In this document: positions 1-9,828 of the stretch, piece after piece | Layout of the letters: every line of letters begins with the position of its first letter | Numbering within the stretch: position 1 is the stretch's first letter | Assembly: GCA_001695595.3 (NCBI GenBank) | Contig: MBPM02000008.1 | Location: 1,240,001 to 1,304,000, forward strand | Direction of reading: 5' to 3' | Origin: Plasmopara viticola | Taxonomy: Eukaryota > Oomycota > Peronosporomycetes > Peronosporales > Peronosporaceae | Length of the DNA stretch: 64,000 bases | The notes under the pieces: generated by a model | Told to the model about the DNA's origin: nothing | What the model saw: only the letters and a program-made list of their open reading frames with translations | Databases searched by the model: none | Position numbers and translations under genes: made by a program

Positions 1-392
1 TGTGTTCTTTTTCTTACTTACTTGGGGGAAAAAGCTGACATGAATACGAGGACAAGATTATAGCGCACAAGATGGCGCTAGACCAAAATTGATGAAACGG
101 ACGGTGCTCCTTTTTGTTGCTATTCTGTATCGGTGAGCATTCTAGCTTTTGTTTGCAATGCAGCAGCGAAAGCGTCATGAAATTCTAGTAGCATCAATGA
201 CAGAGTGAGTTTAAAAAGTGTAACTGTGGAAAACGTCCCAGCCAATATTCGTGATGGATTTTGATGCTGCGACGAATCCCGGAAAATGACGCGATTCATC
301 CGCACGAAGAGGAGACACGACATAAACATTCATCACAACGCAACTCGCTCCAAGTCTTCACTTTGCGTAGCTGTCTACTCTTCGATAGGATT

Positions 393-629
393 ATGAAGCT
401 GTCAATTTTTGCCGCCGCTGCTGCAATTGCTGTTGCAAACTTTGCAGCTGCTGACCAAACTGCTTTGAGGTCGGTAGCTATGCCTACTGAAGCAGCACCC
501 GCTACAGAAAAGAGTCCAGATGGAAATAAGAAGGAATTCTGGGGCTGGGGAGGGCCTTGGGGAGGACTCGGCTGGGGTGGAGGCTGGGGCGGAGGCTGGG
601 GTGGAGGCTGGGGTGGAGGCTGGTGGTAG
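393..629 (+). CDS. Small secreted Gly/Trp-rich protein (WGGG family), copy 1
   Basis: Predicted 78-aa secreted protein of unknown function; I do not recognise a named family. Residues 1-20 form a signal peptide (MKLSIF, then an Ala-rich core ending FAAA before DQTALRS). Residues 21-48 are a polar Ala/Pro/Thr/Glu linker ending in KSPDGNKKEF. The rest is aromatic-glycine: WGWGGPWGGLG, four WGGG tetrapeptides and a terminal WW. There is no Cys and no His in the mature part. The ATG at 393 was chosen because it gives the signal peptide and has A at -3. The open frame upstream is lost in subfamily II through a 7-bp indel in the leader, so that part is 5' UTR. AATAAA lies at 756-761. A wall, adhesive or host-interface role is only a guess. 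Confidence 0.85.
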   Translation: MKLSIFAAAAAIAVANFAAADQTALRSVAMPTEAAPATEKSPDGNKKEFWGWGGPWGGLGWGGGWGGGWGGGWGGGWW

Positions 630-755
630 ATCTTGGTCGACGCATATGACTAGCAGTATCGTTCCCTCACTGCTTCTTTAAGCCTCAAAGATAGTTATTC
701 GACTGAAACGATGACACTAAAAACAGTGCTAGTGATAGAGTTGTTCTATTTTCGA

Positions 756-761
756 AATAAA
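756..761 (+). promoter_or_regulatory. Candidate poly(A) signal AATAAA
   Basis: The hexamer lies 127 nt after the stop codon of copy 1 and recurs at the same place in every subfamily I unit. Subfamily II units have AATAAA or ATTAAA there (for example near 32329 and 36782). The position suits a 3' UTR end, but no transcript supports it. Confidence 0.45.
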
Positions 762-1164
762 TTTGGGCATTACAAAAGTATTTTGTCGTAGGTGTCGATC
801 AGTTGTCATTACAAAGGTCTCTTGACAGGTAGCTGAGTCACAATGTATCTGTCCGCAATATTTTTAGTTTGTAGGTGTCGAGTGACTAGATTGTATTGCC
901 GTAGTTGATACCAATGTATATACTCGGCCAACTGTATGACCTTGCACATAAAAAGACTATGACATGTCTTGCTACTCCGCCGTCTTGTCAATCGACATTT
1001 TGGACTCAATCACAATAGAATGAAAAAAAAAACTTGAGATTCGAGGGATATGTGAACGTGATTAAGAAGTACAATCACGCGTACTTGACAAGAGTTGTTC
1101 AAATGTAATAAAAGGGAAAGGTGCTACTGAGCGCAACTATAGATCTTTTTAGCTATTGATTATC

Positions 1165-1190
1165 AAGCTTAAGCTTCAAAAGCTTTTTTT
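1165..1190 (+). other. AAGCTT palindrome cluster followed by a T-run
   Basis: Two adjacent AAGCTT sites and a third after CAA form a self-complementary stem (AAGCTT, loop CAA, AAGCTT) followed by seven T. It recurs in all subfamily I units. Subfamily II keeps the first two AAGCTT sites, but the third reads AACTAT, so the hairpin and T-run are weaker. It could be a structured RNA end or a DNA element; its role is unknown. Confidence 0.5.
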
Positions 1191-1820
1191 CCGATGTAAA
1201 ATTCTAAATTGTACGATGCCCATAATTCGAATCATCAATCAATAGAGCCTCAGACTATCCCAATAGCACCAATACTTTCAATTTTTGAGAAAAATCCAAT
1301 CGTACACCAACCTTTGACGACCAAGATGACGAAGATGAAATGCCTGTTGCATCAAATGCTAGTGGCATGCAAAAAGATGCTTTTTCTTGTAGAATCTCAC
1401 ACAAAGCACAAAGCATTTGGATTACGACTGTGTTCTTTTTCTTACTTACTTGGGGGAGAAAGCTGACATGAATACGAGGACAAGATTATAGCGCACAAGA
1501 TGGCGCTAGACCAAAATTGATGAAACGGACGGTGCTCCTTTTTGTTGCTATTCTGTATCGGTGAGCATTCTAGCTTTTGTTTGCAATGCAGCAGCGAAAG
1601 CGTCATGAAATTCTAGTAGCATCAATGACAGAGTGAGTTTAAAAAGTGTAACTGTGGAAAACGTCCCAGCCAATATTCGTGATGGATTTTGATGCTGCGA
1701 CGAATCCCGGAAAATGACGCGATTCATCCGCACGAAGAGGAGACACGACATAAACATTCATCACAACGCAACTCGCTCCAAGTCTTCACTTTGCGTAGCT
1801 GTCTACTCTTCGATAGGATT

Positions 1821-2057
1821 ATGAAGCTGTCAATTTTTGCCGCCGCTGCTGCAATTGCTGTTGCAAACTTTGCAGCTGCTGACCAAACTGCTTTGAGGTC
1901 GGTAGCTATGCCTACTGAAGCAGCACCCGCTACAGAAAAGAGTCCAGATGGAAATAAGAAGGAATTCTGGGGCTGGGGAGGGCCTTGGGGAGGACTCGGC
2001 TGGGGTGGAGGCTGGGGCGGAGGCTGGGGTGGAGGCTGGGGTGGAGGCTGGTGGTAG
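1821..2057 (+). CDS. WGGG-family secreted protein, copy 2
   Basis: 78 aa, identical in predicted protein to copy 1, with four WGGG repeats. The leader, gene and 3' flank match copy 1 almost base for base; copy 1 lacks one T in its 3' UTR (CTCACTGC versus CTCACTTGC). This points to very recent duplication or gene conversion. Confidence 0.85.
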   Translation: MKLSIFAAAAAIAVANFAAADQTALRSVAMPTEAAPATEKSPDGNKKEFWGWGGPWGGLGWGGGWGGGWGGGWGGGWW

Positions 2058-3248
2058 ATCTTGGTCGACGCATATGACTAGCAGTATCGTTCCCTCACTT
2101 GCTTCTTTAAGCCTCAAAGATAGTTATTCGACTGAAACGATGACACTAAAAACAGTGCTAGTGATAGAGTTGTTCTATTTTCGAAATAAATTTGGGCATT
2201 ACAAAAGTATTTTGTCGTAGGTGTCGATCAGTTGTCATTACAAAGGTCTCTTGACAGGTAGCTGAGTCACAATGTATCTGTCCGCAATATTTTTAGTTTG
2301 TAGGTGTCGAGTGACTAGATTGTATTGCCGTAGTTGATACCAATGTATATACTCGGCCAACTGTATGACCTTGCACATAAAAAGACTATGACATGTCTTG
2401 CTACTCCGCCGTCTTGTCAATCGACATTTTGGACTCAATCACAATAGAATGAAAAAAAAAACTTGAGATTCGAGGGATATGTGAACGTGATTAAGAAGTA
2501 CAATCACGCGTACTTGACAAGAGTTGTTCAAATGTAATAAAAGGGAAAGGTGCTACTGAGCGCAACTATAGATCTTTTTAGCTATTGATTTCAAGCTTAA
2601 GCTTCAAAAGCTTTTTTTCCGATGTAAAATTCTAAATTGTACGATGCCCATAATTCGAATCATCAATCAATAGAGCCTCAGACTATCCCAATAGCACCAA
2701 TACTTTCAATTTTTGAGAAAAATCCAATCGTACACCAACCTTTGACGACCAAGATGACGAAGATGAAATGCCTGTTGCATCAAATGCTAGTGGCATGCAA
2801 AAAGATGCTTTTTCTTGTAGAATCTCACACAAAGCACAAAGCATTTGGATTACGACTGTGTTCTTTTTCTTACTTACTTGGGGGAGAAAGCTGACATGAA
2901 TACGAGGACAAGATTATAGCGCACAAGATGGCGCTAGACCAAAATTGATGAAACGGACGGTGCTCCTTTTTGTTGCTATTCTGTATCGGTGAGCATTCTA
3001 GCTTTTGTTTGCAATGCAGCAGCGAAAGCGTCATGAAATTCTAGTAGCATCAATGACAGAGTGAGTTTAAAAAGTGTAACTGTGGAAAACGTCCCAGCCA
3101 ATATTCGTGATGGATTTTGATGCTGCGACGAATCCCGGAAAATGACGCGATTCATCCGCACGAAGAGGAGACACGACATAAACATTCATCACAACGCAAC
3201 TCGCTCCAAGTCTTCACTTTGCGTAGCTGTCTACTCTTCGATAGGATT

Positions 3249-3497
3249 ATGAAGCTGTCAATTTTTGCCGCCGCTGCTGCAATTGCTGTTGCAAACTTTG
3301 CAGCTGCTGACCAAACTGCTTTGAGGTCGGTAGCTATGCCTACTGAAGCAGCACCCGCTACAGAAAAGAGTCCAGATGGAAATAAGAAGGAATTCTGGGG
3401 CTGGGGAGGGCCTTGGGGAGGACTCGGCTGGGGTGGAGGCTGGGGCGGAGGCTGGGGTGGAGGCTGGGGTGGAGGCTGGGGTGGAGGCTGGTGGTAG
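3249..3497 (+). CDS. WGGG-family secreted protein, copy 3
   Basis: 82 aa. It differs from copies 1 and 2 by one extra 12-bp WGGG unit (five in total); the signal peptide and linker are unchanged. Confidence 0.85.
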   Translation: MKLSIFAAAAAIAVANFAAADQTALRSVAMPTEAAPATEKSPDGNKKEFWGWGGPWGGLGWGGGWGGGWGGGWGGGWGGGWW

Positions 3498-4693
3498 ATC
3501 TTGGTCGACGCATATGACTAGCAGTATCGTTCCCTCACTTGCTTCTTTAAGCCTCAAAGATAGTTATTCGACTGAAACGATGACACTAAAAACAGTGCTA
3601 GTGATAGAGTTGTTCTATTTTCGAAATAAATTTGGGCATTACAAAAGTATTTTGTCGTAGGTGTCGATCAGTTGTCATTACAAAGGTCTCTTGACAGGTA
3701 GCTGAGTCACAATGTATCTGTCCGCAATATTTTTAGTTTGTAGGTGTCGAGTGACTAGATTGTATTGCCGTAGTTGATACCAATGTATATACTCGGCCAA
3801 CTGTATGACCTTGCACATAAAAAGACTATGACATGTCTTGCTACTCCGCCGTCTTGTCAATCGACATTTTGGACTCATCACAATAGAATGAAAAAAAAAC
3901 TTGAGATTCGAGGGATATGTGAACGTGATTAAGAAGTACAATCACGCGTACTTGACAAGAGTTGTTCAAATGTAATAAAAGGGAAAGGTGCTACTGAGCG
4001 CAACTATAGATCTTTTTAGCTATTGATTCAAGCTTAAGCTTCAAAAGCTTTTTTTCCGATGTAAAATTCTAAATTGTACGATGCCCATAATTCGAATCAT
4101 CAATCAATAGAGCCTCAGACTATCCCAATAGCACCAATACTTTCAATTTTGAGAAAAATCCAATCGTACACCAACCTTTGACGACCAAGATGACGAAGAT
4201 GAAATGCCTGTTGCATCAAATGCTAGTGGCATGCAAAAAGATGCTTTTTCTTGTAGAATCTCACACAAAGCACAAAGCATTTGGATTACGACTGTGTTTT
4301 TTTCTTACTTACTTGGACGAGCTCACGGGAAAAAGCTGACATGAATACGAGGACAAGATTATTACGCACAAGATGGCGCTAGACCAAAATTGATGAAACG
4401 GACGGTGCTCCTTTTTGTTGCTATTCTGTATCGGTGAGCATTCTAGCTTTTGTTTGCAATGCAGCAGCGAAAGCGTCATGAAATTCTAGTAGCATCAATG
4501 ACAGAGTGAGTTTAAAAAGTGTAACTGTGGAAAACGTCCCAGCCAATATTCGTGATGGATTTTGATGCTGCGACGAATCCCGGAAAATGACGCGATTCAT
4601 CCGCACGAAGAGGAGACACGACATAAACATTCATCACAACGCAACTCGCTCCAAGTCTTCACTTTGCGTAGCTGTCTACTCTTCGATAGGATT

Positions 4694-4942
4694 ATGAAGC
4701 TGTCAATTTTTGCCGCCGCTGCTGCAATTGCTGTTGCAAACTTTGCAGCTGCTGACCAAACTGCTTTGAGGTCGGTAGCTATGCCTACTGAAGCAGCACC
4801 CGCTACAGAAAAGAGTCCAGATGGAAATAAGAAGGAATTCTGGGGCTGGGGAGGGCCTTGGGGAGGACTCGGCTGGGGTGGAGGCTGGGGCGGAGGCTGG
4901 GGTGGAGGCTGGGGTGGAGGCTGGGGTGGAGGCTGGTGGTAG
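4694..4942 (+). CDS. WGGG-family secreted protein, copy 4
   Basis: 82 aa with five WGGG units; the protein is identical to copy 3. The upstream spacer carries the longer ACGAGCTCACGGG segment near 4316-4328 that the first three units lack. Confidence 0.85.
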   Translation: MKLSIFAAAAAIAVANFAAADQTALRSVAMPTEAAPATEKSPDGNKKEFWGWGGPWGGLGWGGGWGGGWGGGWGGGWGGGWW

Positions 4943-6141
4943 ATCTTGGTCGACGCATATGACTAGCAGTATCGTTCCCTCACCTGCTTCTTTAAGCCTC
5001 AAAGATAGTTATTCGACTGAAACGATGACACTAAAAACAGTGCTAGTGATAGAGTTGTTCTATTTTCGAAATAAATTTGGGCATTACAAAAGTATTTTGT
5101 CGTAGGTGTCGATCAGTTGTCATTACAAAGGTCTCTTGACAGGTAGCTGAGTCACAATGTATCTGTCCGCAATATTTTTAGTTTGTAGGTGTCGAGTGAC
5201 TAGATTGTATTGCCGTAGTTGATACCAATGTATATACTCGGCCAACTGTATGACCTTGCACACAAAAAGACTATGACATGTCTTGCTACTCCGCCGTCTT
5301 GTCAATCGACATTTTGGACTCATTCACAATAGAATGAAAAAAAAAACTTGAGATTCGAGGGATATGTGAACGTGGTTAAGAAGTACAATCACGCGTACTT
5401 GACAAGAGTTGTTCAAATGTAATAAAAGGGAAAGGTGCTACTGAGCGCAACTATAGATCTTTTTAGCTATTGATTTTCAAGCTTAAGCTTCAAAAGCTTT
5501 TTTTCCGATGTAAAATTCTAAATTGAACGATGCCCATATTTCGGATCATCAATTAATTGAGCCTCAGACTATCCCAATACACAAATAGTTCCAATTTTGA
5601 GAAAAATCAAATCGTACACCAGCCTTTGACGACTAAGATGACGAAGATGAAATGCCTGTTGCATCAAATGCTAGTGACATGCAAAAAGATGCTTTTTCTT
5701 GTAGAATCTCACACAAAGCACAAAGCATTTGGATTACGACTGTGTTTTTTTCTTACTTACTTGGACGAGCTCACGGGAAAAAGCTGACATGAATACGAGG
5801 ACAAGATTATTACGCACAAGATGGCGCTAGACCAAAATTGATGAAACGGACGGTGCTCCTTTTTGTTGCTATTCTGTATCGGTGAGCATTCTAGCTTTTG
5901 TTTGCAATGCAGCAGCGAAAGCGTCATGAAATTCTAGTAGCATCAATGACAGAGTGAGTTTAAAAAGTGTAACTGTGGAAAACGTCCCAGCCAATATTCG
6001 TGATGGATTTTGATGCTGCGACGAATCCCGGAAAATGACGCGATTCATCCGCACGAAGAGGAGACACGACATAAACATTCATCACAACGCAACTCGCTCC
6101 AAGTCTTCACTTTGCGAAGCTGTCTACTCTTCGATAGGATT

Positions 6142-6390
6142 ATGAAGCTGTCAATTTTTGCCGCCGCTGCTGCAATTGCTGTTGCAAACTTTGCAGCTGC
6201 TGACCAAACTGCTTTGAGGTCGGTAGCTATGCCTACTGAAGCAGCACCCGCTACAGAAAAGAGTCCAGATGGAAATAAGAAGGAATTCTGGGGCTGGGGA
6301 GGGCCTTGGGGAGGACTCGGCTGGGGTGGAGGCTGGGGCGGAGGCTGGGGTGGAGGCTGGGGTGGAGGCTGGGGTGGAGGCTGGTGGTAG
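6142..6390 (+). CDS. WGGG-family secreted protein, copy 5
   Basis: 82 aa, same protein as copies 3 and 4. The leader has GCGAAGC instead of GCGTAGC near 6114, a change shared only with copy 6, so copies 5 and 6 are a recent pair. Confidence 0.85.
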   Translation: MKLSIFAAAAAIAVANFAAADQTALRSVAMPTEAAPATEKSPDGNKKEFWGWGGPWGGLGWGGGWGGGWGGGWGGGWGGGWW

Positions 6391-7581
6391 ATCTTGGTCG
6401 ACGCATATGACTAGCAGTATCGTTCCCTCACCTGCTTCTTTAAGCCTCAAAGATAGTTATTCGACTGAAACGATGACACTAAAAACAGTGCTAGTGATAG
6501 AGTTGTTCTATTTTCGAAATAAATTTGGGCATTACAAAAGTATTTTGTCGTAGGTGTCGATCAGTTGTCATTACAAAGGTCTCTTGACAGGTAGCTGAGT
6601 CACAATGTATCTGTCCGCAATATTTTTAGTTTGTAGGTGTCGAGTGACTAGATTGTATTGCCGTAGTTGATACCAATGTATATACTCGGCCAACTGTATG
6701 ACCTTGCACACAAAAAGACTATGACATGTCTTGCTACTCCGCCGTCTTGTCAATCGACATTTTGGACTCATTCACAATAGAATGAAAAAAAAAACTTGAG
6801 ATTCGAGGGATATGTGAACGTGGTTAAGAAGTACAATCACGCGTACTTGACAAGAGTTGTTCAAATGTAATAAAAGGGAAAGGTGCTACTGAGCGCAACT
6901 ATAGATCTTTTTAGCTATTGATTTTCAAGCTTAAGCTTCAAAAGCTTTTTTTCCGATGTAAAATTCTAAATTGAACGATGCCCATATTTCGGATCATCAA
7001 TTAATTGAGCCTCAGACTATCCCAATAACACAAATAGTTCCAATTGTTGAGAAAAATCAAATCGTACACCAGCCTTTGACGACTAAGATGACGAAGATGA
7101 AATGCCTGTTGCATCAAATGCTAGTGGCATGCAAAAGATGCTTTTTCGTGTAGAATCTCACACAAAGCACAAAGCATTTGGATTACGACTGTGTTCTTTT
7201 TCTTACTTACTTGGGGGAGAAAGCTGACATGAATACGAGGACAAGATTATAGCGCACAAGATGGCGCTAGACCAAAATTGATGAAACGGACGGTGCTCCT
7301 TTTTGTTGCTATTCTGTATCGGTGAGCATTCTAGCTTTTGTTTGCAATGCAGCAGCGAAAGCGTCATGAAATTCTAGTAGCATCAATGACAGAGTGAGTT
7401 TAAAAAGTGTAACTGTGGAAAACGTCCCAGCCAATATTCGTGATGGATTTTGATGCTGCGACGAATCCCGGAAAATGACGCGATTCATCCGCACGAAGAG
7501 GAGACACGACATAAACATTCATCACAACGCAACTCGCTCCAAGTCTTCACTTTGCGAAGCTGTCTACTCTTTGATAAAATT

Positions 7582-7830
7582 ATGAAGCTGTCAATTTTTG
7601 CCGCCGCTGCTGCAATTGCTGTTGCAAACTTTGCAGCTGCTGACCAAACTGCTTTGAGGTCGGTAGCTATGCCTACTGAAGCAGCACCCGCTACAGAAAA
7701 GAGTCCAGATGGAAATAAGAAGGAATTCTGGGGCTGGGGAGGGCCTTGGGGAGGACTCGGCTGGGGTGGAGGCTGGGGCGGAGGCTGGGGTGGAGGCTGG
7801 GGTGGAGGCTGGGGTGGAGGCTGGTGGTAG
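7582..7830 (+). CDS. WGGG-family secreted protein, copy 6
   Basis: 82 aa, five WGGG units. Two base changes just before the ATG (GATAAAATT) set its leader apart. It is the last + copy before the copia palindrome; its 3' spacer is cut off at 8259. Confidence 0.85.
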   Translation: MKLSIFAAAAAIAVANFAAADQTALRSVAMPTEAAPATEKSPDGNKKEFWGWGGPWGGLGWGGGWGGGWGGGWGGGWGGGWW

Positions 7831-8259
7831 ATCTTGGTCGACGCATATGACTAGCAGTATCGTTCCCTCACCTGCTTCTTTAAGCCTCAAAGATAGTTAT
7901 TCGACTGAAACGATGACACTAAAAACAGTGCTAACGATAGAGTTGTTCTATTTTCGAAATAAATTTGGGCATTACAAAAGTATTTTGTCGTAGGTGTCGA
8001 TCAGTTGTCATTACAAAGGTCTCTTGACAGGTAGCTGAGTCACAATGTATCTGTCCGCAATATTTTTAGTTTGTAGGTGTCGAGTGACTAGATTGTATTG
8101 CCGTAGTTGATACCAATGTATATACTCGGCCAACTGTATGACCTTGCACACAAAAAGACTATGACATGTCTTGCTACTCCGCCGTCTTGTCAATCGACAT
8201 TTTGGACTCATTCACAATAGAATGAAAAAAAAAAAAACTTGAGATTCGAGGGATATGTG

Positions 8260-8439
8260 TGTAACGGCCTCTAATTGGGTGTCCCACAGTATGTGTCAAC
8301 TTGACATATAAGAGAAATAGTCACATTCTAGAATATCGAGACAGAAGAACACGTGGCTACAAGTGAGTTAGAGCCTATGGTTTGCTATATTCCTATGAAT
8401 TTACTTTCCATTTTGCACTGCGACAATCACATTGTTATA
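8260..8439 (+). repeat. Copia family 1 LTR (5' LTR of + arm)
   Basis: 180 bp, from TGTAAC to GTTATA. Its ends are fixed by comparison with the flanked copies at 18595 and 41314. A TATAAG box lies at 8307-8312. The sequence equals the outer LTR at 50270-50449. Confidence 0.93.
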
Positions 8440-8451
8440 GGTTATGAGCCC
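8440..8451 (+). promoter_or_regulatory. Primer binding site, half-tRNA-iMet type
   Basis: GGTTATGAGCCC directly follows the LTR. Its complement, GGGCTCATAACC, matches the anticodon arm of eukaryotic initiator tRNA-Met (from memory, the yeast form has this exact stretch), as in Drosophila copia, which primes from a tRNA-iMet 5' half. The ATG inside the site is the gag start codon at 8444. Confidence 0.75.
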
Positions 8452-9828
8452 AATAACGAACCCGAACGAGATCCTCAGCGACGACAACTACTTCCTGTGG
8501 GAGTTTAACGCCCGCATGGCATTGGCCAGGAAGGACCTCCTCGACCATCTCGAGGTGAAGCCAGAAGACGCAGTGAACGCCCCCGCCCAATGGAAAGCCG
8601 CCGATGTGAAGGCGCTGGCTGTGGTGTCGAAGCTGTTGAGTCCAACGTACCAGATGATGGTGAGAGAAGCCAATTCTGCATGGGAAGCATGGCAAATTCT
8701 GCGTGCATTTTTCATGAAGCAGAGTCTGCACAACCGTGTGCAGCTGCGCAAGCAACTCCACGAGTTCGCGATGGCCAGTGGTGGGAGTCTCATGGAGCAT
8801 CTGGTGCAGTTCGATGAATTGTGTGCGAAGTTGGCTGCGGTTGGTGACGCTCTGCCTGAAGAGGAGAAGCTGGTGATCCTCCTTGGTAGTGTGCCAAGTG
8901 AGTACGACGCGATGGTGCGGCTCATCGAAGCGCGCGACCGTGTGACACTTCTGGATGCGAAAGAGATGCTCCGACGCGAATATGAGATGATTCAGAAACG
9001 CGAGGTGAAGGAGCAAGCATTCAAGGCGACGGTGAGTGATATTGTTGGAAGGTTCCAGAATGGGCGTGGAGGCCGACGTGGACGAAATGCCAAGGGACAC
9101 GGACGCAAAGGGCATAATGGTAGTGACAAGAAGGAGTTCAAGGGCCGATGCTATGAATGCCACGAAGCTGGCCACAAGAAGCAAGATTGCCCGAGGCTGA
9201 AGGGCAATGCCGGTGGATCGGAGTTCGCGTTCTCCGCTATGACCGCTGGTGGTGAGCGATCCTCCACCTGGCTCCTTGATAGTGGAGCCAGCTCGCACAT
9301 GACTACGGATCGGAATGATTTTTCGGAGTACCGCCCGCTTACAGAACCAATCGAGATCATGGTGGCAAATGGCCAGCGGGTTGCCGCCATAGGTATGGGT
9401 ACCGTGCGAGTTTACTTTACCGGAGACGTGCGGGTGAAGTTGACGGATGTTCTCCACGTTCAGAAATTGGACCGAAAGCTACTGTCGGTTCCTGCACTCA
9501 TGTCCAAGAATCTCGCTGTGCAGTTCGACAAGACCGGTGCCTCCATCTCGCTGAATGGCCGTGTTATTGTTCGAGTCCCTCGGATTGGGAAACTGTACGC
9601 GTGTGAACTAAAAAACAGAACGGAAGGCAACGCGTATACGGCATTTGATGGTGAGTCAAGTGATAAAGCCTACGAAGTCATTCACGCGCGCCTGGGGCAC
9701 GTCTCCGATACCAAGCTAAAGTTAATTGCTCGCGCGTGCGATGGTGTCCCCCCTATGGCTTTGTTTCAATCGGATGGTGGTGTTTGCAGTGGCTGTGCGC
9801 AAGGAAAAATGACCACGAGCTCGTACGC
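8444..9828 (+). pseudogene. Copia family 1 gag-pol, truncated (gag, PR, start of INT)
   Basis: The 5' part of a single-frame gag-pol polyprotein. Gag spans about residues 1-235. The zinc knuckle CX2CX4HX4C is at about 236-249 (CYEC...H...C). The protease motif is LLDSGASSH. The integrase N-terminal HX4H and CX2C zinc site is present. The frame is intact to 9828, where it runs into the antisense of the opposite copy and ends at 9925 after 32 unrelated residues. No RT or RNase H, so it is non-autonomous. It corresponds to haplotype A (VYFTGDV, NGSDKKEF) of the dimer at 41.3 kb. Confidence 0.9.

Larger units (their letters stand above)
630..1820 (+). other. Unit spacer (3' UTR, spacer, promoter/5' UTR), typical of all units
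   Basis: This is the first complete spacer and stands for the equivalent about 1.2-kb spacers between all genes. In order it holds: a 3' UTR with AATAAA; an A-run at 1023-1032 whose length varies between units; an ACGCGT site near 1078; an AAGCTT palindrome cluster at 1165-1190; an acidic open stretch (FDDQDDEDEMPVASNAS) near 1310-1360 that lacks a conserved start or frame; and about 350 bp of conserved leader/promoter before the next ATG. I see no tRNA, no snRNA and no convincing second gene. I found no strong match to the oomycete initiator consensus. Confidence 0.7.
1..8259 (+). repeat. Tandem array, subfamily I, + orientation
   Basis: Near-identical head-to-tail units. Gene starts at 393, 1821, 3249, 4694, 6142 and 7582 give periods of 1428, 1428, 1445, 1448 and 1440 bp. 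Unit differences are mainly WGGG copy number, poly-A length and small spacer indels. The array is open at the left window edge and stops inside a spacer where the copia LTR begins at 8260. Subfamily I lacks a 27-bp spacer segment (GGTATGACGGG...) that subfamily II has next to the ACGCGT site. Confidence 0.97.

Noticed and set aside
120..329. 69-aa antisense ORF over the leader, identical in subfamily I units
   Set aside because: Identity reflects whole-unit duplication. In subfamily II the frame shifts and changes are not conservative, so there is no sign of coding selection.
261..392. Longer protein starting at 261, adding 44 N-terminal residues
   Set aside because: The extension is not kept: a 7-bp indel and single-base changes in the leader shift its frame between copies (14223, 34933 and others), while the frame from the 393-type ATG and its signal peptide stays intact.
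540..626. CRISPR-like or satellite reading of the 12-bp repeats
   Set aside because: The repeats are contiguous, coding and without spacers; the context is eukaryotic.
393..629. RXLR-type effector, from the TALRS motif after the signal peptide
   Set aside because: The first Arg is missing, the motif sits right at the signal cleavage site, and there is no dEER or WY region.
540..629. Copper-binding octarepeat-like domain
   Set aside because: The GGGW spacing resembles prion octarepeats, but there is no His in any repeat.
809..1009. 66-aa antisense ORF in each spacer
   Set aside because: No homology or signal seen, and in subfamily II the comparable strand gives an unrelated frame; likely chance.
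1289..1468. Acidic open frame FDDQDDEDEMPVASNAS in the spacer
   Set aside because: It looks protein-like, but there is no consistent start, and run-length changes alter the frame between units; perhaps an old gene remnant.
1948..2220. Overlapping 90-94 aa VEAG frame starting inside the gene
   Set aside because: Open in most subfamily I copies, but subfamily II has TAG in this frame before the repeat (GACTAGGC), so it is not maintained.
8435..9457. 340-aa ORF antisense to copia gag (also at 18769 and 46003)
   Set aside because: A shadow of the GC-rich gag frame; rich in His/Leu, with no domain, and explained by the sense strand.
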